64,000 bases of DNA from Pseudomonas sp. RC10 (GCF_038397775.1 NZ_CP151650.1:248001-312000); one strand, 5' to 3'. Shown: positions 6,248 through 14,928, numbered from the stretch's first letter. Notes: generated from the sequence alone by a model not told the origin. Translations and numbers: made by a program.

Positions 6248-9013
6248 TCAATGCGCCTCATCCCAGTTGTTGCCCACGCCCACTTCTACCAACAACGGCA
6301 CGTCCAGCTTCGCAGCACCGCTCATGTGCACGCGGATGTCCTGGCTGATCTGCTCGACCAGATCCTCGCGCACTTCCAGCACCAATTCGTCGTGAACCTG
6401 CAGGATGACCCGTGCATCCAGCTCTGACGACTCCAGCCAGCCATTCACCGCGACCATGGCGCGTTTGATGATGTCCGCCGCCGTGCCTTGCATCGGTGCG
6501 TTGATCGCCATGCGCTCGGCGCCTTTGCGCAGGGCCTGGTTTTTCGCGTTGATATCCGGCAGGTACAGGCGACGACCGAAGATGGTCTCGACGAAACCCT
6601 GCTCGGCGGCCTGGGTACGAGTGCGCTCCATGTAGTCGAGTACGCCCGGGTAGCGCGCGAAGTAACGGTCGACGTACGCCTGGGATTGCTTACGATCCAC
6701 GCCGATCTGCTTGGCCAGGCCAAATGCACTCATGCCGTAAATCAGGCCGAAGTTGATCGCCTTGGCACTGCGGCGCATGTCGTTGGTGACATCGGCCAGT
6801 TCAACGCCAAACACTTCACCGGCCGTGGCGCGGTGCACGTCCAGATCGTTGCGGAAGGCGTGCAGCAGGCCTTCGTCTTTCGCCAGATGCGCCATGATCC
6901 GCAGCTCGATCTGCGAATAGTCCGCCGCCAGCAGCTTGTAGCCTTTGGGCGCGACGAACGCCTGACGAATCCGGCGGCCTTCGGCAGTGCGGATCGGGAT
7001 GTTTTGCAGGTTCGGATCGCTGGACGACAGACGCCCGGTCACCGCCACTGCCTGATGATAAGAAGTGTGGACCCGGCCGGTGCGCGGGTTGATCTGCTCC
7101 GGCAGCCGGTCTGTGTAGGTGCTTTTCAACTTGCTCATCGAGCGGTACTGCATCAGCACCTTGGGCAGCGGGAATTCCTGCTCGGCCAGTTCTGCCAACA
7201 CCGCTTCTGCTGTTGAGGGCTGGCCGGTGGCGGTCTTGCTGATGATCGGCATGCCGAGTTTTTCGTAAAGAATCACCCCCAGTTGCTTTGGCGAGCCGAG
7301 GTTGAATTCTTCGCCCGCGATGGCAAACGCCTCACGCTCCAGCTCGGTCATCTTGTTGCCGAGCTCGACGCTCTGAATCCCCAGCAGCTTGGCATCGACA
7401 TACGCGCCCTGACGCTCGATACGCGCCAATACCGGCATCAGGGGCATCTCGATGTCGTTCAGTACCGGCGCCAGACTTGGCGTCTTCGCCAGCTTCTCTT
7501 GCAAGACTTCGTGCAGGCGCAGGGTCAGGTCCACTTCTTCAGCGGCGTAGATGCCTGCCTGCTCCAAGGCAATCTGGTCGAAACTCAGCTGCTTGACGCC
7601 TTTGCCCGCGATGTCCTGGAAATTGACCGGCGTGTGGTCCAGGTATTTCGCAACCAGGCTGTCGCGGTCGTGGCGGGTGGCGGTCGAGTCCAGCACGTAG
7701 GATTCGAGCATGGTGTCGAATTTCACGCCCTGCACGTCAATGCCTTGGGCCTGATCACCACCAATGGCGCAGTTTGCCAGCAGGTTGATCGCGAATTTGG
7801 CGTGCTGACCAACTTTGACCTTGCTCGCGTCTTCGAGCATCGGCTTGACGGCGTTGAGCACCGCGTCGCGATCCAGCTGCTGCGGCACGCCCATGTAGGA
7901 GTGGGTCAGCGGGATGTAGCAGGCTTCGTGGGTCTTGATGGCGAACGACAGGCCGACGATCTGTGCGCGCTGGGCGTCGGAGCCGTTGCTCTGCACGACA
8001 AAGGCGAACAGCTTGGCGGCCTTGAGCTTTTTCAGCCAGTCGTCGAACTGGGTCTGCTCCAGAATCAGTTCGTATTGGGCTTCGATGACGGGGGCAGGCT
8101 CTTCAGGCGTGGCGATTTCCGTGCCTTCCTGCTTGGCGTCCCGTTGCAGGTCATTGATCCAGCTCTTGAACTCCAGCTCGGTGTACAGCGCCAGCAGCGC
8201 CTCTCGATCCGGCTCGCCGCAGTGCAGGGCATCCAGTTCGATGTCCAGCGGCACATCGATCTTGATGGTCGCCAGTTGATAGGACAGAAAGGCCATCTCC
8301 TTGTGCTCTTCGAGTTTGGCAGGCAAAGACTTCGCGCCGCGAATCGCCAGCGTCGGCACCTTGTCGAGATTCTCGTAAAGCTCTTTGAGGCCGCCGTTGA
8401 TACCCACCAGCAGGCCAGCGGCGGTCTTTTCGCCTACGCCGGGAACGCCGGGAATATTGTCGACTTTGTCGCCCATCAAGGCTAGATAGTCGATGATGTG
8501 CTCAGGACCGACGCCAAATTTCTCCTTCACGCCAGCCACGTCCAGCACGCTACCGGTCATGGTGTTGACCAGCGTAATGTGCCCGTCCACCAGCTGCGCC
8601 ATGTCCTTGTCGCCGGTTGAAATGATCACAGGTCGGTCAGCCGCCGCACTGCTGCGCGCGAGCGTGCCGATCACGTCGTCAGCTTCGACGCCTTCGACGC
8701 ACAGCAGTGGATAGCCCAAGCCACGCACGCAGTTGTGCAGGAAGTCGATTTGCACGCGCATATCATCAGGCATGCTCGGACGATTCGCCTTGTATTCGGC
8801 AAACATCTCGTCACGGAACGTGCCGCCTTTGGCGTCGAAAACCACGGCAAACGGGCTTTCTGGATACTGTTTGCGCAGGCTCTTGAGCATGTTCAGCACG
8901 CCCTTGACCGCACCGGTGGGCAGGCCTTTGGACGTGGTGAGTGGCGGCAGCGCATGGAAGGCGCGGTACAGGTAAGAAGAACCGTCCACCAGGACGAGAG
9001 GCGCTTGACTCAT
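6248..9013 (-). CDS. polA: DNA polymerase I
   Basis: A 921-residue DNA polymerase I used in Okazaki fragment processing and repair. The N-terminal 5'-3' exonuclease (about 1-290) begins LVLVDGSSYLYRAFHALPP and holds acidic metal-site residues (VEADDVIGTLA, STGDKDMAQLV). A 3'-5' exonuclease-like domain spans roughly 320-510. The polymerase domain carries motif A, DYSQIELRIMAH, the O-helix segment RRSAKAINFGLIYG, and motif C, VHDELVLEV. The ATG at 9011-9013 (MSQAPLVLVDG) is preferred because the longer opening uses TTG. The usual polA-ersA neighbourhood is interrupted by vapBC. Confidence 0.97.
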   Translation of the reverse strand: MSQAPLVLVDGSSYLYRAFHALPPLTTSKGLPTGAVKGVLNMLKSLRKQYPESPFAVVFDAKGGTFRDEMFAEYKANRPSMPDDMRVQIDFLHNCVRGLGYPLLCVEGVEADDVIGTLARSSAAADRPVIISTGDKDMAQLVDGHITLVNTMTGSVLDVAGVKEKFGVGPEHIIDYLALMGDKVDNIPGVPGVGEKTAAGLLVGINGGLKELYENLDKVPTLAIRGAKSLPAKLEEHKEMAFLSYQLATIKIDVPLDIELDALHCGEPDREALLALYTELEFKSWINDLQRDAKQEGTEIATPEEPAPVIEAQYELILEQTQFDDWLKKLKAAKLFAFVVQSNGSDAQRAQIVGLSFAIKTHEACYIPLTHSYMGVPQQLDRDAVLNAVKPMLEDASKVKVGQHAKFAINLLANCAIGGDQAQGIDVQGVKFDTMLESYVLDSTATRHDRDSLVAKYLDHTPVNFQDIAGKGVKQLSFDQIALEQAGIYAAEEVDLTLRLHEVLQEKLAKTPSLAPVLNDIEMPLMPVLARIERQGAYVDAKLLGIQSVELGNKMTELEREAFAIAGEEFNLGSPKQLGVILYEKLGMPIISKTATGQPSTAEAVLAELAEQEFPLPKVLMQYRSMSKLKSTYTDRLPEQINPRTGRVHTSYHQAVAVTGRLSSSDPNLQNIPIRTAEGRRIRQAFVAPKGYKLLAADYSQIELRIMAHLAKDEGLLHAFRNDLDVHRATAGEVFGVELADVTNDMRRSAKAINFGLIYGMSAFGLAKQIGVDRKQSQAYVDRYFARYPGVLDYMERTRTQAAEQGFVETIFGRRLYLPDINAKNQALRKGAERMAINAPMQGTAADIIKRAMVAVNGWLESSELDARVILQVHDELVLEVREDLVEQISQDIRVHMSGAAKLDVPLLVEVGVGNNWDEAH

Positions 9014-9087
9014 GTGAGGGATCAACCTTTTCGGCGGGGTCGGCGCTAGAATGCGAGGACCGTTGACGACAAAGGAGCAAGGTTATC

Positions 9088-9378
9088 ATGCGTACACAAA
9101 TTCGCTTGTTACTGGTCGCTCTCCTGGTTGCCTGTCCGCTGATCGCGGTGGCGGCCGAAGACGAGGCTCCGTCGGCCGAACCTGACGTCACGATCCAGAA
9201 AGATGGCGACAATTTCGTTCAGGAATACAAGGCAAACGGCTTCGTCTACGCGGTGAAAATTACGCCGAAACATGGCAAGCCGTATTATCTGGTGCGCGCC
9301 GACGGTACGAGTGGTCAATTCATTCGTTCGGATCAACCGGACATGCTGATTCCCCAATGGGTATTATTCAGCTGGTAA
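9088..9378 (+). CDS. DUF2782 family periplasmic protein
   Basis: A 96-residue protein with a cleavable signal peptide (about 1-22, ending AVAA). A short beta-rich domain follows (VTIQKDGDNFVQEYKANGF, YAVKITPKHGKPYYLV, and a terminal PQWVLFSW). This matches the DUF2782 family found between polA and thrB in pseudomonads. AAAGGAG lies 10 bp before the ATG. The function is unknown. It is 34 bp upstream of thrB and probably cotranscribed with it. Confidence 0.88.
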   Translation: MRTQIRLLLVALLVACPLIAVAAEDEAPSAEPDVTIQKDGDNFVQEYKANGFVYAVKITPKHGKPYYLVRADGTSGQFIRSDQPDMLIPQWVLFSW

Positions 9379-9412
9379 CGCCCTACATTCACTTTTTGCT
9401 GGCAGTGTTCAT

Positions 9413-10363
9413 ATGTCCGTTTTTACCCCCCTGGCTCGGCCCGAGCTGGAAGCTTTTCTCGCCCCGTACGGGCTCGGCCAACTGCGTGATTTCCAGGGCA
9501 TTGCCGCCGGAAGTGAAAACACCAACTTCTTTATCAGCATGGAACAGGGCGAGTTCGTGCTCACGCTGGTCGAGCGCGGCCCGGTGCAGGAGATGCCGTT
9601 TTTCATCGAACTGCTGGACGTGCTGCATGACGCCGACCTGCCGGTGCCTTACGCCCTGCGCACCACCGACGGTCAGGCACTGCGTGAGCTGAAAGGCAAA
9701 CCGGCCCTGCTGCAACCACGGCTCTCGGGCAAACACCCGACCGATCCGAACACCCAGCATTGCGTGCAGATCGGCGAGCTGTTGGCACACATGCATCTGG
9801 CGACCCGCGAGAAGACCATTGAGCGCCGCACCGATCGCGGCCTGGACTGGATGCTGAAAGAGGGTGGCAACTTCATCTCGCACCTGAATGAAGCCGAAGG
9901 CGCGCTACTGAAAGCGTCAGTGGAAGAAATCGCCCGCGAACAGGCGAAGATCATGGCCCTTCCACGGGCCAATGTGCACGCCGACCTGTTCCGCGACAAC
10001 ACGCTGTTCGAAGGCACACACCTGACCGGCGTGATCGATTTTTACAACGCCTGTTCGGCGCCGATGCTGTACGACGTGGCGATTGCAGTGAATGACTGGT
10101 GTTCGTTCGAGGACGGCAAGATCGATGCGCCACGGGCCCGTGCCTTGCTGGGCGCCTATGCGGCACTGCGCCCGTTTACAGCGGCTGAGGCTGAACTGTG
10201 GTCGACGATGTTGCGCGTGGGTTGCGTGCGGTTCTGGCTGTCCCGTTTGATCGCGGCCGAGAGCTTTGCCGGGCAGGACGTGCTGATCCATGACCCCGGC
10301 GAATTCCGCAAGCGTCTGGAACAGCGTCAGGTAACGCACATTCCGCTGCCGTTTGCGTTGTAA
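9413..10363 (+). CDS. thrB: Homoserine kinase (aminoglycoside phosphotransferase type)
   Basis: A 316-residue kinase converting homoserine to O-phosphohomoserine in threonine synthesis. It belongs to the APH-fold type used by Pseudomonas, not the GHMP type of E. coli. The N-lobe opens SVFTPLARPELEAFLAPYGLG, and GIAAGSENTNFFI resembles the nucleotide loop. The catalytic block HADLFRDN is near residue 184 and the metal-binding GVIDFYNAC follows near 205. The gene is complete. An IS element begins 34 bp past the stop, so thrB itself is not disrupted. Confidence 0.95.
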   Translation: MSVFTPLARPELEAFLAPYGLGQLRDFQGIAAGSENTNFFISMEQGEFVLTLVERGPVQEMPFFIELLDVLHDADLPVPYALRTTDGQALRELKGKPALLQPRLSGKHPTDPNTQHCVQIGELLAHMHLATREKTIERRTDRGLDWMLKEGGNFISHLNEAEGALLKASVEEIAREQAKIMALPRANVHADLFRDNTLFEGTHLTGVIDFYNACSAPMLYDVAIAVNDWCSFEDGKIDAPRARALLGAYAALRPFTAAEAELWSTMLRVGCVRFWLSRLIAAESFAGQDVLIHDPGEFRKRLEQRQVTHIPLPFAL

Positions 10364-10383
10364 AGATTAAATCCGCCAGCACC

Positions 10384-10397
10384 AACCACTGTGGGAG
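10384..10397 (+). repeat. Left fragment of a REP sequence cut by the IS110 element
   Basis: Reads aaccactgtgggag. It is identical to the first bases of the intact REP pair near 15720 and continues at 11570 (ccggcttgctggcga). Joining the two pieces restores an ordinary REP pair, so the sequence between them is the inserted element. Confidence 0.9.
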
Positions 10398-10400
10398 ATT

Positions 10401-11363
10401 CTATGTTTGGGGGGCAACCCCCAAACGTTTCGTAGAGTCGTACTCTTCCCGTTTCTTCATCAGCGAGAAGGCCACCCCTGCGAGCTTCCTGCTCAATATC
10501 GTCAACGCTTCAGTTCTGGCTTTCCCCTCGCCTATTTTCTTCTCGTAATACGGTTTCCATGTCGCCGATCGGCAGGCGGCCATTGAAGCGTTGTAGCCTA
10601 GCCGGCGTACCTCGGGGTCGCCTTTCTTGCTTAGCCGGCGGCGACCGGATTTGTTCCCGGAATCCGACACCCGCAAATCCAGCCCCAGATAGGCGATGTA
10701 CGCATCTACGTTTTTGAATTCGCCTCGAAGGAATGCCGCAAACAGCGCTGTGGCGGTCAGGAACCCGACGCCTTCGATGCCCTGGCAACGTTTGACCTGA
10801 TCCATTTCACCGGACTTGATCAGCACTTGCTTGAGCTGTTTCTCGATATCTTTGATCAGATGGCTGAAGCGACGCATCAACTTCTCGAACCCCTTCCTGA
10901 GGTCTTTTTCATCCTTCCAGCCTTGGCGCAGTGACGTCTGGCTATTGACCAGCGAGGCCCTGCGATGCAGCAGATGCTTGAGCTGGGTGTGCAACTGGGG
11001 TGGCGGGCTCCACTGACGCAGCTCGTCACCTTCCTTTTCCAGATAGCGAGCCAGCAGATGTGCATCGCACGCATCTGTTTTGGCGCGCTTGCCCAGACTT
11101 TCTCGATATTTGCTTACGCGTGCCGCATCGACGACAAACACCAGGTGCCCCATGTCATGGGCCATTTCCACTAGGTCCAGATGGTAGGTATTGGTCGCCT
11201 CGAGGGCGATGGCACTGCCTTGAGGCAATGTCTTGAGCCAGTGGTGAATCGAAGTTCGCTCATTGACCAAACAATGAGTTTTATCCACACCACGCTGAGC
11301 GGTGACAAGTTCCGCCATCGCCACATCGACACCCACAATCGCCGCTGCATCAAGGATTGCCAT
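10401..11363 (-). CDS. IS110-family recombinase (DEDD transposase)
   Basis: A 320-residue recombinase with the two-part IS110 layout. The N-terminal RuvC-like DEDD domain has D13 (VGVDVA), a Glu in IALEATNTYH near 55 and the K-T-D-A-C-D-A block near 96. A central helical region follows, then the Transposase_20 domain (GIEGVGFLTATALFAAF near 195, SDSGNKSGRRRLSKKGDPEVRR near 235, YNASMAA near 255), which should carry the catalytic Ser. GGAGGG lies 8 bp before the ATG. The TAG stop overlaps the right-end donor sequence. The frame is intact, so the element may still be active. Confidence 0.93.
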   Translation of the reverse strand: MAILDAAAIVGVDVAMAELVTAQRGVDKTHCLVNERTSIHHWLKTLPQGSAIALEATNTYHLDLVEMAHDMGHLVFVVDAARVSKYRESLGKRAKTDACDAHLLARYLEKEGDELRQWSPPPQLHTQLKHLLHRRASLVNSQTSLRQGWKDEKDLRKGFEKLMRRFSHLIKDIEKQLKQVLIKSGEMDQVKRCQGIEGVGFLTATALFAAFLRGEFKNVDAYIAYLGLDLRVSDSGNKSGRRRLSKKGDPEVRRLGYNASMAACRSATWKPYYEKKIGEGKARTEALTILSRKLAGVAFSLMKKREEYDSTKRLGVAPQT

Positions 11364-11399
11364 GTCACACCCTCCGAGTTAGGGTTGAAGAGCTTGCTG

Positions 11400-11550
11400 G
11401 GGGTTCACCGTAAGCGCTGGCTTGCTTCTATCGTCGGTCCAGGCCGATGCATTCCATATCGGCGCTTGTAGGTGACAGGGTGGGGCTGGAAGTCTCCCAA
11501 CGGTCTGTACTGGCTAGAGTCAGATTCGGCTTTCCGTCCCTCCCACCCCA
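11400..11550 (-). ncRNA. Candidate bridge RNA of the IS110 element (bounds approximate)
   Basis: In IS110 elements the non-coding end encodes a bridge RNA whose loops pair with target and donor DNA. Read on the minus strand, AAGCCG (11527-11532) equals the left target, TGGGAG (11494-11499) is complementary to the right target with its CT core, TACAAG (11465-11470) is complementary to the left element end with its CT core, and ATAGAA (11426-11431) equals the right element end. The first two flank a hairpin at 11504-11524 and are enclosed by a GGGTGGG/CCCACCC stem (11542-11548 with 11478-11484). The last two flank a hairpin GCCGAT/ATCGGC at 11443-11463. Ends of the transcript are not determined. 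Confidence 0.75.
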
Positions 11551-11569
11551 TCAAGTCTAAACATACAAG

Positions 11570-11652
11570 CCGGCTTGCTGGCGAATGCGGTCTGCCTGTA
11601 CCTCATCAGGCGACTGACACGACGCCTTCGCCAGCAAGCCGGCTCCCACAGG
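11570..11652. repeat. REP pair, right part (interrupted by IS110)
   Basis: Continues the split REP: ccggcttgctggcgaatgcgg, a spacer of about 35 bp, then the inverted copy cgccttcgccagcaagccgg and ctcccacagg. The right arm still contains an intact AAGCCGGCTCCCA site. A further half-REP of another type (tgtaggagcgcttgcccgcgatg) lies at about 11675-11697. Confidence 0.88.
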
Positions 11653-11711
11653 ATTTGCGCTCCCCAGAAGTTTTGTAGGAGCGCTTGCCCGCGATGTCGC
11701 CGCTGCAGACG

Positions 11712-12638
11712 CTACAAACTCTCCAGACACCCCGCCAGATCATCCGCCAGTTTGCTCAACAACTGCTCATATCCTTGCGCCGTCGCAGGTGTGTAGCCGC
11801 CCAAACCGTCCAGCTCCGCCAGTTTCACCGGTAATCCGGCGCTCAGCGTGTCGGCCAATTTCGGGCGCAGAGGCGGTTCGCTGAACACGCAGGTCTTGCC
11901 GTATTCGGCCAGCCGCGCACGCATGGCCGCGACGTGCTGGGCGCCGGGCTGGACTTCGTGGCTGACCGCAAACACACCGGCATGCTTCAAGCCATAAGCC
12001 TCTTCGAAATAATCGAACGCCTCATGAAACACGAAATACTTCTTGTCGGAGATGCCCGCCACGCGCTGTTTGATCTTCGCGTCCAGTGCGTCCATCTGCG
12101 CGTCGAAAGCTTTGACGTTGCTGTCATAGCGAGCGGCATGGGTGGGATCGATCTGACTCAAGTCGGCCGCCATCTTCGCGGCGATCACCCGCGCATTGAC
12201 GGTCGAGAGCCACAGGTGCGCATCGACGCTGCCAGGGCGGTGATCATGATCGTGCTCGTCGTCATCGCCATCATCATCGTGATGCTCGGCATTGGCGGTG
12301 AACGTCCGCAGGTGCATGCCTGGCAACGACTGAACCGGCACAGAGGCTTTGGTGCGGCCCGCCAGGACCCGTGGCAGGAAAGTTTCCATGTCAGGACCGA
12401 TCCAATAGAGCAGATCGACCTCTTGCACGCGCCGTACGTCGGAAGGGCGCAGCGCGTAGTTATGTGGCGAAGCCCCCGGTGGCAGCAACACTTCCGGCAC
12501 GGCGATTCCGTCCTGCACCGCTGCTGCGATCAGCTGTAGCGGCTTGATGCTGGTTAGCACTCGAACGTCGGCCTGGGCGGGGGTAATGGCGGAAAAACCG
12601 GTGATAAAAACGACAAAAAGTAAAAAAAGTCGGGACAC
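11712..12638 (-). CDS. znuA: Zinc ABC transporter, periplasmic binding protein ZnuA
   Basis: A cluster A-I metal-binding protein of about 308 residues. The signal peptide ends near TPAQA. The domain opens VRVLTSIKPLQLIAAAV, and zinc-binding histidines are visible in PHNYALRPSD, VDAHLWLS and FVFHEAFDYF. Between them lies the His/Asp-rich loop (HHDDDGDDDEHDHDHR) typical of ZnuA. The GTG at 12636-12638 (MSRLFLLF) is preferred; another GTG at 12645-12647 is in frame. It is divergent from zur-znuC-znuB across a candidate Zur box and should be induced when zinc is scarce. Confidence 0.93.
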   Translation of the reverse strand: MSRLFLLFVVFITGFSAITPAQADVRVLTSIKPLQLIAAAVQDGIAVPEVLLPPGASPHNYALRPSDVRRVQEVDLLYWIGPDMETFLPRVLAGRTKASVPVQSLPGMHLRTFTANAEHHDDDGDDDEHDHDHRPGSVDAHLWLSTVNARVIAAKMAADLSQIDPTHAARYDSNVKAFDAQMDALDAKIKQRVAGISDKKYFVFHEAFDYFEEAYGLKHAGVFAVSHEVQPGAQHVAAMRARLAEYGKTCVFSEPPLRPKLADTLSAGLPVKLAELDGLGGYTPATAQGYEQLLSKLADDLAGCLESL

Positions 12639-12665
12639 GATGACCACTCATGGGGGCAGGAACGG

Positions 12666-12678
12666 GTAACATAATAAC
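12666..12678. promoter_or_regulatory. Candidate Zur box between znuA and zur
   Basis: Reads GTAACATAATAAC (GTTATTATGTTAC on the other strand). It resembles the Zur operator GTTATAATATAAC with three differences. It lies 27 bp before the zur ATG and 28 bp before the preferred znuA start, a position suited to controlling both. Confidence 0.6.
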
Positions 12679-12704
12679 GTCTCTCACAAAAGCCGTCGCC
12701 GCCC

Positions 12705-13187
12705 ATGTCTAAAACACCGCTGGCCAGTCGCCCCCACGATCACTCTCACTGCGTGCACAGCGCACTCACTGAAGCCGATGCGCTCTGCACTGGCAAAGGC
12801 TTGCGCCTGACCGCTTTGCGTCGTCGCGTGCTGGAACTGGTCTGGCAAAGCCATAAGCCATTGGGCGCGTACGACATCCTGGCCGTCCTGAGCGAAGAAG
12901 ACGGCCGTCGTGCCGCGCCGCCGACGGTTTACCGTGCGCTGGATTTCCTGCTGGAAAACGGCCTGGTGCATCGCATCGCATCGCTCAACGCTTTCGCTGG
13001 CTGCAACCATCCGACGCACGCGCATCAGGGCCAGTTCCTGATCTGTCGCGCCTGCCACGCCGCCATCGAATTGCAGCACGGCGCCATCAGCTCAGCCATC
13101 GTCAGCGCCGCCAACGAAGTCGGCTTCGATGTTGAAACCCAGACCGTCGAAATCGTTGGGGTGTGTGCTGGCTGCAAGGCCGCTTGA
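12705..13187 (+). CDS. zur: Zinc uptake regulator Zur (Fur family)
   Basis: A 160-residue Fur-family repressor. The winged helix occupies about 35-95 ([35 protein letters not shown]) and the dimerisation domain follows. Structural zinc cysteines are present as CRAC near 114 and CAGC near the C-terminus; the histidine-rich HPTHAHQG near 102 contributes to metal sensing. With zinc bound, Zur represses znuA and its own operon. The stop overlaps the znuC ATG (TGATG), as expected for a zur-znuC-znuB operon. Confidence 0.94.
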   Translation: MSKTPLASRPHDHSHCVHSALTEADALCTGKGLRLTALRRRVLELVWQSHKPLGAYDILAVLSEEDGRRAAPPTVYRALDFLLENGLVHRIASLNAFAGCNHPTHAHQGQFLICRACHAAIELQHGAISSAIVSAANEVGFDVETQTVEIVGVCAGCKAA

Positions 13188-13996
13188 TGAGCGACGTACT
13201 GATCCGTCTGCAAGGCGTCAGCGTCACCCGCTCTGGCCAGAATGTGCTCGACAACATTCAATTGAGCGTCAGCTCCGGCGAGATTGTGACCCTGATCGGC
13301 CCCAACGGGGCGGGCAAAACCACGCTGGTGCGCGCTGTTCTCGGGTTACTCAAGCCGGACGCGGGCGATGTCTGGCGCAAGCCAAAGCTGCGTGTGGGCT
13401 ACATGCCGCAAAAATTGCACGTAGACGCAACGCTGCCGCTCTCGGTTCTGCGTTTTCTGCGTCTGGTGCCGGGGGTTGATCGCAGCACCGCACTCGCCGC
13501 GTTGGTGGAAGTCGGCGCCGAAAAAGTCATCGACAGCCCGTTGCAGGGCATTTCCGGCGGTGAGATGCAGCGGGTCCTGCTGGCCCGTGCGCTGCTGCGT
13601 GAGCCCGAATTACTGGTCCTCGACGAACCCGTGCAGGGCGTGGATGTGGCCGGACAGGCTGAGCTGTATGCGCTGATCACTCAACTGCGTAATCGTCACA
13701 AATGCGGCGTGCTGATGGTCTCCCACGATCTGCACCTGGTGATGAGCACGACCGATCAGGTGGTCTGCCTCAATCGCCATGTCTGCTGCTCCGGCCATCC
13801 CGAGCAAGTCAGCAACGATCCGGCGTTCGTTGAGCTGTTCGGCCAGAACGCCCCGAGCCTGGCGATTTATCACCATCATCACGACCACGCTCACGACCTG
13901 CACGGCGAAGTCTGCCAGCCCGCCGAGCCCGCACACGATCACGCCCAACCACACGCTCACAACCATGACCACGGGGACAGCTGCAAGCATGGCTGA
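13187..13996 (+). CDS. znuC: Zinc ABC transporter ATPase ZnuC
   Basis: A 269-residue ABC ATPase driving zinc import. Walker A is GPNGAGKT near 39-46, the signature ISGGEMQRV near 124, Walker B LLVLDEP near 146, and the H-loop histidine is in MVSHDLH. The last 50 residues form a His/Asp-rich tail ([24 protein letters not shown]) which probably binds zinc. The ATG overlaps the zur stop by one base, and the 3' end overlaps znuB by 8 bp, so the three genes are translationally coupled. Confidence 0.95.
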   Translation: MSDVLIRLQGVSVTRSGQNVLDNIQLSVSSGEIVTLIGPNGAGKTTLVRAVLGLLKPDAGDVWRKPKLRVGYMPQKLHVDATLPLSVLRFLRLVPGVDRSTALAALVEVGAEKVIDSPLQGISGGEMQRVLLARALLREPELLVLDEPVQGVDVAGQAELYALITQLRNRHKCGVLMVSHDLHLVMSTTDQVVCLNRHVCCSGHPEQVSNDPAFVELFGQNAPSLAIYHHHHDHAHDLHGEVCQPAEPAHDHAQPHAHNHDHGDSCKHG

Positions 13997-14771
13997 TTTT
14001 CTTCTCTACGCCTTGCTCGCAGGCCTCGCACTGGCCGTGGTTGCAGGTCCCTTGGGTTCGTTCGTGGTCTGGCGGCGCATGGCCTACTTTGGCGATACCC
14101 TGTCCCACGCCGCCCTTCTCGGCGTCGCGCTGGGGTTTCTGCTGGACATCAGCCCGACCATCGCGGTGACCGTGGGCTGCCTGCTGCTCGCGATTCTGCT
14201 GGTCACGCTGCAACAGCGTCAGCCCCTGGCCTCTGACACCCTGCTGGGGATTCTCGCGCCGAGCACATTGTCTCTTGGGCTTGTGGTGCTGAGTTTCATG
14301 CGCGAAGTCCGCATCGACCTGATGGGCTACCTGTTTGGCGATCTGCTGGCGATTACCCCCACCGACCTGGCCTGGATTCTAGGTGGCAGCGCGGCCGTGC
14401 TGGTGTTGATTTGCGCGCTGTGGCGCCCACTACTGGCGATTACTGTGCATGAAGAACTGGCGACCGTCGAAGGCCTGCCTGTCGCCGCGCTGCGCATGAC
14501 GCTGATGTTGTTGATTGCCGTGGTGATCGCTGTGGCCATGAAAATCGTCGGTGTGTTGCTGATCACCTCGCTGTTGATCATCCCCGCCGCTGCGGCACAA
14601 CGTCACGCCCGTTCACCTGAGCAAATGGCCCTCGGTGCCAGCGTGATCGGTGTTCTGGCAGTCTGCGGCGGACTGGCGCTGTCGTGGTTCAAGGATACGC
14701 CCGCAGGCCCCTCGATCGTGGTTTGCGCCGCTGCGCTGTTCCTGCTCAGCTTCCTTTTGCCCAAGCGGTAG
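13989..14771 (+). CDS. znuB: Zinc ABC transporter permease ZnuB
   Basis: A 260-residue inner-membrane permease of the ABC-3 family with about eight hydrophobic segments, for example [36 protein letters not shown] and [14 protein letters not shown]. The start [10 protein letters not shown] at 13989 lies inside the end of znuC; longer in-frame openings merely read znuC in another frame. It completes the zur-znuCB operon, which together with divergent znuA forms the high-affinity zinc importer. Confidence 0.95.
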   Translation: MADFLLYALLAGLALAVVAGPLGSFVVWRRMAYFGDTLSHAALLGVALGFLLDISPTIAVTVGCLLLAILLVTLQQRQPLASDTLLGILAPSTLSLGLVVLSFMREVRIDLMGYLFGDLLAITPTDLAWILGGSAAVLVLICALWRPLLAITVHEELATVEGLPVAALRMTLMLLIAVVIAVAMKIVGVLLITSLLIIPAAAAQRHARSPEQMALGASVIGVLAVCGGLALSWFKDTPAGPSIVVCAAALFLLSFLLPKR

Positions 14772-14928
14772 AACCTTGTTCCGAAAGTCGAGTCATACTC
14801 CGCAATCATTGAATGGCGGCAATGTGCAATGATTCGGTTCAGCGCCGCCGATGGTGATCTGTTATTTTCGGTGCAAGTCACTTATGTGTAGACTTGCTCG
14901 TTTTTTGCGCAAATAGAGAATCGCAGGA

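Larger units (their letters stand above)
10398..11569 (-). mobile_element. IS110-family insertion sequence inserted in a REP
   Basis: A 1172-bp element defined by the rejoinable REP flanks. In element orientation (minus strand) the left end begins CTTGTATGTTTAG and the right end finishes AAACATAGAAT, followed by CT of the flank. A 7-bp subterminal inverted repeat (tatgttt at 10402-10408, aaacata at 11559-11565) sits four bases inside each boundary. There is no longer terminal repeat and no target duplication beyond the CT core. It holds one recombinase gene, with a 206-bp non-coding region at its 5' side. IS110-family elements move as circles and often target REP sequences. Confidence 0.9.

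Noticed and set aside
7283..8485. 400-codon plus-strand open frame opposite polA
   Set aside because: Antisense shadow of polA; no recognisable domain or ribosome site.
11494..11546. ctcccac at 11540-11546 as the right-target guide of the bridge RNA
   Set aside because: It matches GTGGGAG over seven bases but lies in the predicted outer stem; the copy at 11494-11499 sits in the loop at the position mirroring the left guide.
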